Positions 17,254 through 26,576 of a DNA stretch of 64,000 nt are shown here, piece after piece. The DNA is from QHXM01 sp963697975 (GTDB taxonomy: Bacteria > Acidobacteriota > Blastocatellia > Pyrinomonadales > Pyrinomonadaceae): positions 3,286,001 through 3,350,000 of the forward strand of contig OY969111.1 in assembly GCA_963697975.1 (NCBI GenBank), read 5' to 3'. Position 1 is the stretch's first letter. Each line of letters begins with the position of its first letter. The notes under the pieces were generated by a model. It did no database searches. It was not told the DNA's origin and saw nothing but the letters and a program-made list of their open reading frames with translations. A program made the position numbers and the translations under genes.

Positions 17254-19638
17254 ATGAACCGAAAAGAGTGCGCCCGCCAACGCTACGTCGTAGCCTTTCT
17301 TGTCACGATTCTCAGTCTGACGCTCGGACTCTCCGGCTGTAAGAATGCCGAAGCCACAAAGGCCCAACACCTCCAGCGCGGCGAAGCCTTCCTCAAAGAC
17401 AAGAAGTACCAGGAAGCCTCCATCGAATTTCGCAACGCCATCCAGCTTGACTCCCACTACGCCGCCGCCCACTGGGGACTCGCGCAGGCTTTTGAAGGTC
17501 TGCAACGCTGGGCCGAAATGATTGAGGAGCTAAAGCAGGCGGTTGACCTCGACAAAAATAATCTGGAGGCGCGGGTCAAGCTCGGCACTTATTATGTCGG
17601 CGCTAACGCTATCCGTAAGAGTCAGGAACTGGTTGCCGAAGCCGAACGGCTCGCCAAAGAGGTTCTTCAAAAGGATGCGAATCACATTGGCGGCCACATC
17701 CTGATGGCAGATGTTCTCTTCGCGCAGGACAAGCGCACGGAAGCTCTGGCCGAACTCAAGCGCGCCATCGAGATTGACCCGAAGCGCGTCGAGTCAACGC
17801 TTGCGCTCGCCAAGTATTACGTCCGCATAGACGACAAGGCGAAGGCCGAAGAGATATTCCGTCAGGCCATTTCCATCAACGAAAATTCTGCGCTGGCGCA
17901 CAGCGACTACGGCAAGTTTCTCGTGCAGGCGGGACGCGGTGAGCAAGCCGAAAGTGAGTTTCGTCGCGCCGTCGAAGTCGAGCCTGCAAATCATGATGCG
18001 CGTTTTGTCCTCGCCAGCTTCTATCTCGTCAACAAGCAATACGATAAAGCCGAAGAGGCTTACAAGGCGCTCGCCGAATTAGACAAGGATAAGCCCGACG
18101 GTCGCGCCATCCTCGCGGACTTCTATTCGTCCGTCGGACGCTACGACGAGGCGGTCGCTATCTATCAGGACATCGTTGCCAGGTCTTCCGACTATCCGCG
18201 TGGCCGCTATCGCTTGAGCGAGATTATGCTTCAGCGCGGCGACATGAAGGGAGCCAGCGATCAGGTCGAAACAGTCTTGAAGGCAAATTCGCGCGATATG
18301 CAGGCGCTGCTTTTACGCTCGCGCATACGCCTTCAGGGCGGCGATTCGAGAGGGGCTATTGAAGACCTCAAGGAAGTTTTGAAACAGGAACCCAACTCGC
18401 GCGCCGGTCTCTACTTCATGGCCGACGCGAATTTGCGCGCCGGAAAAGTTGAACAGGCACGCGTCTTCGCCGGAGACCTCGCCCGGTATTACCCGGACTA
18501 TCTCGCGGCCAAGCTGATGCAGGTGCAGATCAATCTGGCGTCGAAAGACCCTGCGGCTGCCATCACGATGGCCAACGAGTTGGCGGAGCGGTTGGCTAAG
18601 GAAGCGCCGAGCGCGGAAAACTCGCCGCAGATGCTGACAGAGCTACGCGCGAAAACTCTCATGGCGCGCGGCATTGCACAGTTGCAGTTGGGCAAAATCA
18701 AACAGGGGCGCGAAGATTTGACAGCAGCGCGCGACCTTGCGCCCAACTCTCCTTCTTCTTACAGCAACCTCGCGCTGGCGGCGCTGGCCGAGAGCAAGCT
18801 GGATGAAGCGACGGCGCTTTACGAGCGTGCGCTGGCAATTGACAGCACGGATTTCGATGCGCTAAATGGTCTCGTCAATAACGTCTATTCAAAGCAGAAC
18901 AGATTAGATTTGGCGCATGGGCGCATTGATCAGGCGCTCGGCGTGCGACCCGATAGTCCGCAACTGCATTACCTGAAGGCGCTGGTCTACGGTTTTGAGC
19001 CGGACATGCGGGTCGCTGCCGAAGGTGCGGAGAGAGAGTTCAAGCGCGCTATCGAACTCGACCCCAATTATCTGGCAGCATACTTCGGCCTCGCCAACGT
19101 CTTCGTCAACACGAAACAGCAGGAACGCGCCATCACCGAGTATCGCAAGATAATCGAGCGCCGTCCCGACGATGCCGTCACCTACACCTTGATCGGGATG
19201 CTTGAAGACAGTCGGCAGAACACGGACGCCGCGATTGAGAATTACCGTAAAGCAGTCCAGCTCGACCCGAACTCGGCGATTGCCGCCAACAATCTGGCCT
19301 GGGCTTACGCCGTTCATGGCAAGGGAAATCTGGACGAGGCAGTCGCTCTGGCGCAGGGCGTGGTTCAGCGCTACCCGGACGTGCCGGGATTCGCAGACAC
19401 CCTGGGCTGGGTCTATTACAAGAAGGGTTTGCACGGCCCGGCGGTTGAACAGTTGCAAAAGGTCGTAGCGAAAGCCGGTGACAGCGCCGGTTATCGTTTC
19501 CACTTAGGAATGGCGCTCGCGGGCAAAGGCGACAAGGTGGCCGCGCGGCGCGAACTCGAAGAGGCTCTGCGGTTGGGCGAGAAGCAACAGAATTTCGCCA
19601 ACGCCGAAGAAGCGCGCCGCACACTGGCGACGCTTTAG
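17254..19638 (+). CDS. prsT: PrsT-type TPR-repeat lipoprotein of the PEP-CTERM/EPS system
   Basis: 794 residues from ATG 17254, chosen because AGGGA lies 5 bases upstream and a lipoprotein signal follows at once (VVAFLVTILSLTLGLSGC, lipidated Cys). The rest is about 20 tetratricopeptide repeats (AHWGLAQAFEGLQRWAEM, AYFGLANVFVNTKQQERA and similar). Proteins of this type sit in exosortase loci and are thought to scaffold EPS assembly or sorting at the membrane. It is downstream of xrtA-epsI and upstream of the chain-length protein. An upstream start at 17113 is in frame but would bury the signal peptide. Confidence 0.85.
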   Translation: MNRKECARQRYVVAFLVTILSLTLGLSGCKNAEATKAQHLQRGEAFLKDKKYQEASIEFRNAIQLDSHYAAAHWGLAQAFEGLQRWAEMIEELKQAVDLDKNNLEARVKLGTYYVGANAIRKSQELVAEAERLAKEVLQKDANHIGGHILMADVLFAQDKRTEALAELKRAIEIDPKRVESTLALAKYYVRIDDKAKAEEIFRQAISINENSALAHSDYGKFLVQAGRGEQAESEFRRAVEVEPANHDARFVLASFYLVNKQYDKAEEAYKALAELDKDKPDGRAILADFYSSVGRYDEAVAIYQDIVARSSDYPRGRYRLSEIMLQRGDMKGASDQVETVLKANSRDMQALLLRSRIRLQGGDSRGAIEDLKEVLKQEPNSRAGLYFMADANLRAGKVEQARVFAGDLARYYPDYLAAKLMQVQINLASKDPAAAITMANELAERLAKEAPSAENSPQMLTELRAKTLMARGIAQLQLGKIKQGREDLTAARDLAPNSPSSYSNLALAALAESKLDEATALYERALAIDSTDFDALNGLVNNVYSKQNRLDLAHGRIDQALGVRPDSPQLHYLKALVYGFEPDMRVAAEGAEREFKRAIELDPNYLAAYFGLANVFVNTKQQERAITEYRKIIERRPDDAVTYTLIGMLEDSRQNTDAAIENYRKAVQLDPNSAIAANNLAWAYAVHGKGNLDEAVALAQGVVQRYPDVPGFADTLGWVYYKKGLHGPAVEQLQKVVAKAGDSAGYRFHLGMALAGKGDKVAARRELEEALRLGEKQQNFANAEEARRTLATL

Positions 19639-19749
19639 ACTTAAAAGGTTTTTACCCCGGCGCTCGCGCCACAAGACTCGCCCTTGCCCGGCGAGATTTG
19701 GCACACGCGAAGCGTCAAAGGGTTTTTCAGAGAACGAGGAGTGCCGAAC

Positions 19750-21363
19750 ATGAGTGTCCAGTTTCGACAGAGAACACCGGGCGAATACGCCCGCATCATC
19801 TGGAAGCGCAAGTGGCTGATTATCCTTCCGGCCATCGCGATTGCGTCCGCTGTCACATGGGTCGTCCTTCGCCTGCCTAACGTCTATCAATCAAACACGC
19901 TGATTGTCGTCAAGCCGTCAACGATTCCTGAGGCGGTCGTGCCGAACATGTCCGAAGACATGCTGACGCGCCAACTCACGGCCATCAGTCAGGTCGTCAC
20001 GAGCCGATCTTCGCTCCTTCCACTCATCGAAAAATACAAGCTCTATGAGCTTGAGCGCAGAGGCGGCGAGTCAATGGAAGACATCGTCGTGTACATGCGT
20101 AAGGACATCAAGGTCGAACTCAACACCAGCCGCAACGAGATCACCAACGGCTTCATCATCTCCTACAGGGGACGCGACCCGCGCACCACGCAGGCGGTCA
20201 CTGCCGAACTGGCGAGCAAGTACATCAACGCGCAAACGGAAAACAGCGCCAACATCAACACGCAAACGAAAGAGTTCTTCGAGCGCAAGAGAGCGCAGCT
20301 TAAAGAGGAGTTGGACGCGATAGCGCAGCGGCGGCTTGAGTTCATGAAGCAGAACCTCGCCAACCTGCCGATGGGAGGCGAGTCGCTCGGCATCCAGTTA
20401 ACCGGATTGTACGAGAACCAGAAAGCTCTCATCACGGACATCGGGCGGCTGCGCGACCAGCAGAACACTTTGAGCCAGCGGCTCGGCGATCTGCAAAAAC
20501 AGCGTCAGCAGGAAATTGATAACATCATCGATGAGGGCAACGACCCGAAGAAAGCGCCCGAATACGTTCAGCTTACTCAGCGCGAAGACGCCCTCAACGC
20601 CGAGTTGCGAAACATGCTGACGACGCTCAAGCCTGCGAACCCGGACGTGATTAAAAAGAAAGAAGAGCTGGATGCAGTTCGGAGTCAGATGGAGCGTGCC
20701 ATCGCCGATGGCAAAACCAGAGCGGAAGAGAAGAGAAAACGGTATGAGGCGCAGATAGACCCGCGCCTCAACGAAGTGAAGTACAACCTCGAATACGCCA
20801 AAGGCGAGGTCGCGCGGCAGCAGAAGATGCTCAACGACACGAACGCCGGGATCGCTTCAATCCAGCAGCGGATCAACGCCATCCCCGGCGTACAGGTCGG
20901 ACTCGAAACCCTCGACCGCGAGTATCAAGGCAAGCAGGAGGCTTATAACAAGCAGAGTGAAGAACAGCAGAAAGTCAACACGATTTCGGAAATCACCTCC
21001 AGCCAGCAGGGGCAGTCAATCGCCGTAGTTGACTCGGCGAACTTGCCCGAGTACCCGGTCGCGCCCAAGCGCCCGATGCTGATTCTCATGGGCTTGATGC
21101 TGGGCCTCGGCTTTGGTCTGGCTCTCGCCGCCGCGTTTGAAGTGCCGCGCCTGCTGACCATTCAGACGACGAGCGATGCCGAGCATTACACGGGTCTGCC
21201 CGTGCTCGTCTCCGTGCCGGAACTTTTGACGCCGCAGGAGGCGCGCAGGATTCCGCGTCGCCGTCTGGCGTTCCTCGCCGTCGGAATCGTTATGACAATC
21301 GTTAGCATCCCGGCGCTCGCCTACGTCTTGAAGGAGTCGCACTTCTTCGATCGATTTGTGTAA
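19750..21363 (+). CDS. Wzz/GumC-type polysaccharide chain-length determinant
   Basis: 537 residues from ATG 19750 (GAGGAG upstream). There is an N-terminal Wzz domain with a transmembrane helix (WLIILPAIAIASAVTW), a long coiled-coil periplasmic region (residues about 180-430, rich in Glu/Lys/Gln) and a second membrane helix (LILMGLMLGLGFGLALAAAF) plus a third near the C-terminus. The proline-rich YPVAPKRPMLI before the second helix is the family hallmark. It sets EPS chain length with its kinase partner, which here is a separate gene (22516). Confidence 0.88.
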   Translation: MSVQFRQRTPGEYARIIWKRKWLIILPAIAIASAVTWVVLRLPNVYQSNTLIVVKPSTIPEAVVPNMSEDMLTRQLTAISQVVTSRSSLLPLIEKYKLYELERRGGESMEDIVVYMRKDIKVELNTSRNEITNGFIISYRGRDPRTTQAVTAELASKYINAQTENSANINTQTKEFFERKRAQLKEELDAIAQRRLEFMKQNLANLPMGGESLGIQLTGLYENQKALITDIGRLRDQQNTLSQRLGDLQKQRQQEIDNIIDEGNDPKKAPEYVQLTQREDALNAELRNMLTTLKPANPDVIKKKEELDAVRSQMERAIADGKTRAEEKRKRYEAQIDPRLNEVKYNLEYAKGEVARQQKMLNDTNAGIASIQQRINAIPGVQVGLETLDREYQGKQEAYNKQSEEQQKVNTISEITSSQQGQSIAVVDSANLPEYPVAPKRPMLILMGLMLGLGFGLALAAAFEVPRLLTIQTTSDAEHYTGLPVLVSVPELLTPQEARRIPRRRLAFLAVGIVMTIVSIPALAYVLKESHFFDRFV

Positions 21364-21364
21364 A

Positions 21365-21469
21365 CAGTGGTCAGTGGTCGGTGGCCAGTGGTCAGTTAAA
21401 AGAAAAACCACTAATGCTGCCTATCGCTTGTTCTTACTGACCACCGACTACTGACCACTGACCACTGCT
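21365..21469. repeat. GTGGTCA-heptamer palindrome, copy 1
   Basis: The left arm is tandem GTGGTCA-type heptamers and the right arm their complement (TGACCAC), around a loop of about 40 bases. The loop is homologous to the inverted loop of the copy at 38643-38741. It lies between the Wzz-type and ATPase genes. Confidence 0.9.
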
Positions 21470-21484
21470 TTTAGGAGCTTGAGA

Positions 21485-22516
21485 GTGTACAGAGAATTCT
21501 ACGGCCTGAAAGAGTTGCCCTTTGCGCTGACGCCTGATCCGCGCTTCATCTATTTCACTCCGTCGCACACGGAGGTGATGGCGAACTTGCATTACGGCAT
21601 CGAGAGCGGCAAGGGTCTGGTCGTCGTCGCTGGCGAGGTCGGCACAGGCAAGACGACCATTCTGCGCTGGATGATGCAGCGGCTTGATCGCACGGTGCTC
21701 GTCGCCTACGTCTTCAACCCGCGCTTGACCGTGCCGGAGTTTTATCAGCACATCACCACGCTCTTTGACGTGAAGGAGTGGGAGACGAAATCCGAGCTTC
21801 TCATCGCGCTTGGCAAGACTTTGGAGTCGCGCCATTCGAGAGGCTTACGCACCGTCCTCATCATTGACGAAGCTCAGGGGTTGTCGCCCTACGTGCTTGA
21901 AGAGATACGGCTGCTCTCAAACTTTGAATCCGACACGGCCAAGCAGTTGCAGATTATCCTGACAGGTCAGCCGGAACTCCGCGACGTACTCAACAACCCA
22001 GATTTGCGCCAACTCAAGCAGCGCGTCGCCCTGCGTTGCGAGATTAAGCCTCTGCCGAACGTCGAAGAGACGGAGCGTTACATCGCTTCGCGTCTTTTGG
22101 TCGCGGGGGCGGAGCGCACGGACATCTTCTCGCCCGGCGCGGTGGATTACATCTTCCGCTGCTCCGAAGGCATCCCGCGTCAGATCAATAATCTTTGCGA
22201 CAACTCTCTGCTGACGGGCTTCAGCGCGGGCGAAGAGACCATCGGACGCTCGATTATCGAAGAGGTCGCGGACACCTTTGACATGCTGCCGAAGGGCGAG
22301 CGCGGGAGTCAGTCAGGCGAGGAGCGAGAAGCTCCGGCGCGAATTTTCACAGCCGCCGGTCGCGCCGAACTATGGGCTGCCGGGACAGGCGCTCATTCAC
22401 AAGCGGAAGGCGCATCCCCTCTGGCGATGCGTGAGGAATCGAACAAGGGGACCACACCCGAAGTTGACGAGGTGGGCGCGGCGTTTCGTCGCTCCGGCCT
22501 GATGGGAGAAAGATAA
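21485..22516 (+). CDS. XrtA-locus AAA ATPase (ExeA-like)
   Basis: 343 residues from GTG 21485 (AGGAG 8 bases upstream). YREFYGLKELPFALTPDP is the classic start of the ExeA/general-secretion ATPase family. Walker A is AGEVGTGKTT and Walker B is TVLIIDEAQGLS; sensor residues are in LTGQPELRD. The ATPase accompanies exosortase/PEP-CTERM loci and probably drives assembly or export of the EPS machine. The C-terminal 80 residues are low-complexity. Its stop overlaps the next start by one base. Confidence 0.9.
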   Translation: MYREFYGLKELPFALTPDPRFIYFTPSHTEVMANLHYGIESGKGLVVVAGEVGTGKTTILRWMMQRLDRTVLVAYVFNPRLTVPEFYQHITTLFDVKEWETKSELLIALGKTLESRHSRGLRTVLIIDEAQGLSPYVLEEIRLLSNFESDTAKQLQIILTGQPELRDVLNNPDLRQLKQRVALRCEIKPLPNVEETERYIASRLLVAGAERTDIFSPGAVDYIFRCSEGIPRQINNLCDNSLLTGFSAGEETIGRSIIEEVADTFDMLPKGERGSQSGEEREAPARIFTAAGRAELWAAGTGAHSQAEGASPLAMREESNKGTTPEVDEVGAAFRRSGLMGER

Positions 22517-23607
22517 TGGGTAGAGTTTACGACGCACTCAAGCGTTCGGGAGCCGCCAAAACGAGCGGCGAAAGCAACAAGAAATCAGAGAATCAGAAGC
22601 GCCGCAACGGGACCAGCGCCGGGCACGATCTGGCGGCTGTTCCATCTCCTGCGAAGAACGGCGACGAGCATCCCTGGGACAGCTCGCCGCTCTTCAACGA
22701 AAGGCTGGCGCACGATTCAGCGTCCACTGCGCACACCGAGGAACGCGCCGGGTCGGCACTCTCCGGCGTTACAGCTTCGCGTGCTGCTGGGGCAACTTTG
22801 GACGCTGCCGGGGCGACGCACGCTGCGGATTTTGTCTCAATAGACATCTCCGCAGCGCGCGTCGAACCTCACCTGATTGCGGTCACGCAACCGCGCTCTG
22901 CCTATTGCGAGCAGTTTCGCTCACTCCGCACGCGCATCCTGCAAGCAGGTGAACGTAAAAAGATGCAGGCTTTCGTCGTCACCAGCGCGGGCGTGGCCGA
23001 AGGCAAGACCTTGACGGCGCTCAATCTCTCGTGGCTGCTCGCGCAGACGGACGGCGTGCGCGCCATCATCATTGACAGCGATTTGCGCCACCCCTGCGCG
23101 TCCGACTATCTGGGCATTGACGCTCCCGTCGGACTCTCCGAAGTCTTGTCGGGCGAAGCTACTTTAGAGGAAGCCATCATCAGGCTTGAGCCTGCCGGGC
23201 TTCACTTGCTTCCCGGCGGCATGGCGCGCGACGACGTGGCAGAGCTTCTCTCAGGGCCAAAGTTCGGGCGCATCCTCGCTGACCTGCGTCGCATGTTCGA
23301 CTACATCGTGATTGACGCGCCGCCGCTTGGCATCTTCACGGACGCAAACGTTCTGATTAACAAAGCCGATGGGGCGCTGCTGGTCGTGCGCTCCGGCAAG
23401 ACTCGCTACGGGACGCTTGACCGCATCATCGAACAACTCCCGCGCGAGCGAATGCTCGGCGTCGTCCTGAACCGCACGGACGAGCAGTTGGATGAAAGCA
23501 GTTACTACTACCAGCGGCGTTACAACCGGCGCGAGGACAAAGCGGCCACGCCGCCGAAAGCTCAAGCCGCGATGAAAGAAGAAGGGGAGGTCGTCGCCGC
23601 CACTTGA
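22516..23607 (+). CDS. CpsD/Wzc-type tyrosine autokinase (BY-kinase)
   Basis: 363 residues. MGRVYDALKRSG is the typical N-terminus of the XrtA-associated kinase. Walker A is SAGVAEGKT, Walker A' IIIDSDLRHP and Walker B YIVIDAPP, all in the P-loop fold of bacterial tyrosine kinases. SSYYYQRRYNRRE near the end gives the tyrosine cluster that is autophosphorylated. With the Wzz-type protein at 19750 it forms the split co-polymerase controlling chain length. The region at residues 20-105 is disordered. Confidence 0.9.
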   Translation: MGRVYDALKRSGAAKTSGESNKKSENQKRRNGTSAGHDLAAVPSPAKNGDEHPWDSSPLFNERLAHDSASTAHTEERAGSALSGVTASRAAGATLDAAGATHAADFVSIDISAARVEPHLIAVTQPRSAYCEQFRSLRTRILQAGERKKMQAFVVTSAGVAEGKTLTALNLSWLLAQTDGVRAIIIDSDLRHPCASDYLGIDAPVGLSEVLSGEATLEEAIIRLEPAGLHLLPGGMARDDVAELLSGPKFGRILADLRRMFDYIVIDAPPLGIFTDANVLINKADGALLVVRSGKTRYGTLDRIIEQLPRERMLGVVLNRTDEQLDESSYYYQRRYNRREDKAATPPKAQAAMKEEGEVVAAT

Positions 23608-24992
23608 AGACCCGCCGTCTCAACGCACGCACTGTCCTGCTGCTGCTGGCCGAAGCTGGTTTGCTCTTCGGCGGGCTGGTTGTGGCTGTGTATCTGCGTC
23701 TGGGCGCGGTTGATGCCGAGTATGAATTTCTTGAGCGTCACGGGTTTTACAAAGCTGCACTGGCGACCTTTTTCTGCCTGAGCGCCTTTTATCTTTACGA
23801 CCTCTACGACTTCGTTACCATGCACGACCGGCGCGAGCTTGCCCTCAGATTGGTTCAGGCGATGGGGTTGGCGTGGATCGCGTTGGCGATTAGCTTCTAC
23901 GTCTTTCCGCACCTGATGATCGGGCGCGGCGTCTCTTTGATTGCGTTGCCGCTCGCGCTCTTTGTGATGATGTCGTGGCGGCTCATGATTCACTGGTTTC
24001 TGGGACACCCGCAAATCGGTGAGCGTATTCTCATCGTCGGCTCAGGCCCGCTGGCGGTAGAGTTGGCGCGCGAAACTCTGGACAGACCCGACGCGGGCTT
24101 TCGCATCGTCGGCTTTGCCGACAACGACCCGGAACTGCTGGGCAAGAGTTTGATTAACCCGCGCGTCATCGGGATGAGTTCGGAGCTAGACCAAATCGTT
24201 CGGCGCGAGAACATTGACCGTATCGTCGTCGCGATGGGCGAGCGACGTGGGCAGTTTCCCACAGACCAGCTTCTGCATCTCAGTCTTTCGGGCAACGTCA
24301 CCATCGAAGAGGGCGCGTCATTTTATGAACGGGTAACGGGCAGAGTGCATCTGGACATGGTGCGTCCCAGTTGGCTCATCTTTTCAGGGCGCAAGCGTCA
24401 GGCGCGTTTCAATGCCGTGACGCGCATCTTTCTACATCGCAGCGTCGCTTTCATCGGTGCAATCCTGTCGCTTCCCATCGCCATCATCACAATGATTCTC
24501 ATCAAGCTCGAATCGCGTGGGCCTGTGCTTTACAGGCAGGAGCGCGTGGGGCGCAACGGGCGCACGTTCATGGTGATGAAGTTTCGTTCGATGCGGACGG
24601 ATGCCGAGAAGGACGGACCCGTTTGGGCGCGCTCATCTGATGATCGCGTGACGAGAGTCGGGCGCATCATCCGTAAAATTCGCGTGGACGAGATACCGCA
24701 GTTCTGGAACATCCTGAAGGGTGAGATGAATTTTGTGGGCCCAAGACCCGAACGCCCGCATTTTGTCTCGCAACTCGCCGAGGAGATTCCCTACTACGAG
24801 CAACGACACCTGATTGCGCCGGGCCTGACCGGTTGGGCGCAGATCAAGTACCCGTATGGCTCTTCGATTGAGGACGCGCGGCAAAAGCTGCAATACGATC
24901 TTTACTACATCAAGAATCAGAGCCTCGCGCTCGACGCGGCGATTCTCTTTGAGACCGTCAAGACGATTCTCTTTAGTCGCGGCGCCCGGTAA
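23604..24992 (+). CDS. Polyprenyl-phosphate sugar-1-phosphate transferase (initiating EPS enzyme)
   Basis: 462 residues. Four N-terminal membrane helices are followed by a CoA-binding-like domain (ERILIVGSGPLAVELARE) and a C-terminal bacterial sugar transferase domain. The latter shows KFRSMRTDAEKDGPVW, DEIPQFWNILKGE, NFVGPRPERP and APGLTGWAQ. The enzyme loads the first sugar phosphate onto undecaprenyl phosphate. The TTG start overlaps the kinase stop by four bases, with GGGGAGG upstream, so translation is probably coupled. Confidence 0.9.
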   Translation: MKTRRLNARTVLLLLAEAGLLFGGLVVAVYLRLGAVDAEYEFLERHGFYKAALATFFCLSAFYLYDLYDFVTMHDRRELALRLVQAMGLAWIALAISFYVFPHLMIGRGVSLIALPLALFVMMSWRLMIHWFLGHPQIGERILIVGSGPLAVELARETLDRPDAGFRIVGFADNDPELLGKSLINPRVIGMSSELDQIVRRENIDRIVVAMGERRGQFPTDQLLHLSLSGNVTIEEGASFYERVTGRVHLDMVRPSWLIFSGRKRQARFNAVTRIFLHRSVAFIGAILSLPIAIITMILIKLESRGPVLYRQERVGRNGRTFMVMKFRSMRTDAEKDGPVWARSSDDRVTRVGRIIRKIRVDEIPQFWNILKGEMNFVGPRPERPHFVSQLAEEIPYYEQRHLIAPGLTGWAQIKYPYGSSIEDARQKLQYDLYYIKNQSLALDAAILFETVKTILFSRGAR

Positions 24993-24995
24993 GGA

Positions 24996-25070
24996 AAAGG
25001 ATGAAGTAGGAACGATGAAGGATGAACTGAAAATCAAGGGTCTTTAATTCAGCGTTCAACGTTCCGCGTT
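24996..25070. repeat. Degenerate heptamer array (AGGATGA type)
   Basis: AGGATGA-like units repeat four times with 7-base spacing, followed by CGTTCAACGTTCCGCGTTT, also period 7. No complementary arm remains, so it is probably a decayed member of the heptamer-palindrome class. Confidence 0.55.
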
Positions 25071-25093
25071 TAGATTTTGGAGGTTTGAAGAAG

Positions 25094-26008
25094 ATGAAGA
25101 TGAAATCAATGCTTAAAGTAATCGCGCTCATGCTCGCGCTCAGCACACTTGCGCCCACCGCTCCGCTCTTCGCGCAAAACGCACAACAGCAAGAGAAAGA
25201 GAAGCGCGGCGGCCTGCTCGGTAAAATCTTCGGGCAGGATGCGAAGACGAAAAAGGAGAAGCAGCAGCAGCAAAAGGGCACGCCCGCGACATCACCATCT
25301 TCTCAGGCGGGCGAGCGCCTTGAGCCGGACGACACGAACAAGCTGCCCTCGGATGTTACCCCGGAAGTGCAGGCCGGACGACGCGAATCAAACTCCGAAG
25401 CCGAAGCAGCCGTGCTGCCTTACTACAACAATTTTCTGACGACCTTTCGCCTCGGCCCGGAAGATGTCATCTCCATCTCGGTCTTCAATCAGGAACGTTA
25501 TTCAAAATCGGGCATCGTCGTGCCGCCCGACGGTCGTATCTCTTACTACCTGATACCCGAAGGCATTCATGTCGCGGGCAAGACCACGCAGCAACTTCAG
25601 GAAGAGATTACCAAGCGGCTCGACGAGTACATCATTGATCCGAAAGTTACGGTCTCGCTCGATAAGGCTGTCTCGGCCATCTTCTCTGTGGTTGGAGACG
25701 TGGCGCAGCCGGGCGTGAGAACGATGACGCGCCGGTACAGCATCACGGAGGCGCTGGCGATGGCAGGCGGCGTGCTCGACACGGGCAACAAATCGAAGGT
25801 CGTCATCCTGCGCCAGAAGCCCGACGGCAACTATCAACCGATTTTCGTCAACGTCAAGGATATCGAAAGAGGGCGAGCCAAAGAGATGGCCTTTCTCGTG
25901 CCCGGCGATCAGGTCGTCGTGCCCGGCAATCGTTTGAAGACCTTTAAGCAAGTCATGGATATGCTTCCGGCGCTCAGCATCTGGCGCGTCTTCACCGGAG
26001 GATTCTAA
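25094..26008 (+). CDS. Wza-type polysaccharide export protein (SLBB domain)
   Basis: 304 residues from ATG 25094 (GGAGG upstream). The signal peptide is MLKVIALMLALSTLAPTAPLFAQ. A Gln/Lys-rich linker follows, then the poly-export domain (FRLGPEDVISISVFNQERYSK, VPPDGRISYYLIP) and an SLBB domain (FSVVGDVAQPGVRTM, ITEALAMAGGV). It builds the outer-membrane or periplasmic channel through which the EPS leaves the cell. It ends the core EPS operon begun near 21485. Confidence 0.9.
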   Translation: MKMKSMLKVIALMLALSTLAPTAPLFAQNAQQQEKEKRGGLLGKIFGQDAKTKKEKQQQQKGTPATSPSSQAGERLEPDDTNKLPSDVTPEVQAGRRESNSEAEAAVLPYYNNFLTTFRLGPEDVISISVFNQERYSKSGIVVPPDGRISYYLIPEGIHVAGKTTQQLQEEITKRLDEYIIDPKVTVSLDKAVSAIFSVVGDVAQPGVRTMTRRYSITEALAMAGGVLDTGNKSKVVILRQKPDGNYQPIFVNVKDIERGRAKEMAFLVPGDQVVVPGNRLKTFKQVMDMLPALSIWRVFTGGF

Positions 26009-26089
26009 ATCGTGAATCGTGAATCGTGAATCGTAAGTCGTGGAAAAGACCGTTCGTCTATTTACGATTTACGATTCACGATTTACGAC
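26008..26089. repeat. CGTGAAT/CGTAAAT heptamer palindrome, copy 1
   Basis: Tandem CGTGAAT heptamers face ATTTACG/ATTCACG heptamers across a loop of about 25 bases (GGAAAAGACCGTTCGTC). Loop and arms recur at four other places in this window. Confidence 0.92.
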
Positions 26090-26105
26090 CGAAAGGTAAA
26101 CCGTG

Positions 26106-26576
26106 ATGGGGAAACTCTCTATGCATCCGGCAACGCCGCTGGCTAGATTTATCACCGAGAGGCTACAGCAACTCGGCCTCAAGCAGATTGATTTCTGTCG
26201 GCAGACGGGTTTCGATCAGGGCTTGCTCTCCAAACTGCAATCCTCCGTCATTACGACCGTCAATCTTGAGAGCGCGCTCCGCTTAGCCGACGGCTTGAAA
26301 TTGCCGCCCGGCGATGTTCTCTCCGTGCTGGGCAAAGACGACGCTCATCATCTTCTGAAAAAACTCTACGGCAACAACGTCTGCGCGCAGTGCGCCGAAG
26401 AAACCGCCGTCGCGCCCGAACCCGTTCAATCCATCACCACCGCAGCGCAGCAGGCGTTCACGCTGGGACGCGACATGACGCCCGTTCTCGTCATGCTCCG
26501 CCATCTCTCGGCCACGCGCCGCGCCGCTGTCGCACCTGAAGCGACGGAGCGCGTCGCACGCGGTGGGCACTCGTGA
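26106..26576 (+). CDS. Helix-turn-helix (Xre-type) protein
   Basis: 156 residues. Residues 10-75 form a lambda-repressor-like HTH (LARFITERLQQLGLKQIDFCRQTGFDQGLLSKL, given in part). A CxxC pair (NNVCAQCAEE) follows and could bind metal. The rest is Ala-rich. It overlaps the next gene by four bases. As the only DNA-binding protein inside the EPS cluster it may regulate it (inference). ATG 26106 is favoured over GTG 26103. Confidence 0.72.
   Translation: MGKLSMHPATPLARFITERLQQLGLKQIDFCRQTGFDQGLLSKLQSSVITTVNLESALRLADGLKLPPGDVLSVLGKDDAHHLLKKLYGNNVCAQCAEETAVAPEPVQSITTAAQQAFTLGRDMTPVLVMLRHLSATRRAAVAPEATERVARGGHS

Noticed and set aside
26008..26089. Regular short repeats might suggest a CRISPR array
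   Set aside because: The repeat unit is 7 bases with inverted second arm and no spacers; cas genes are absent.
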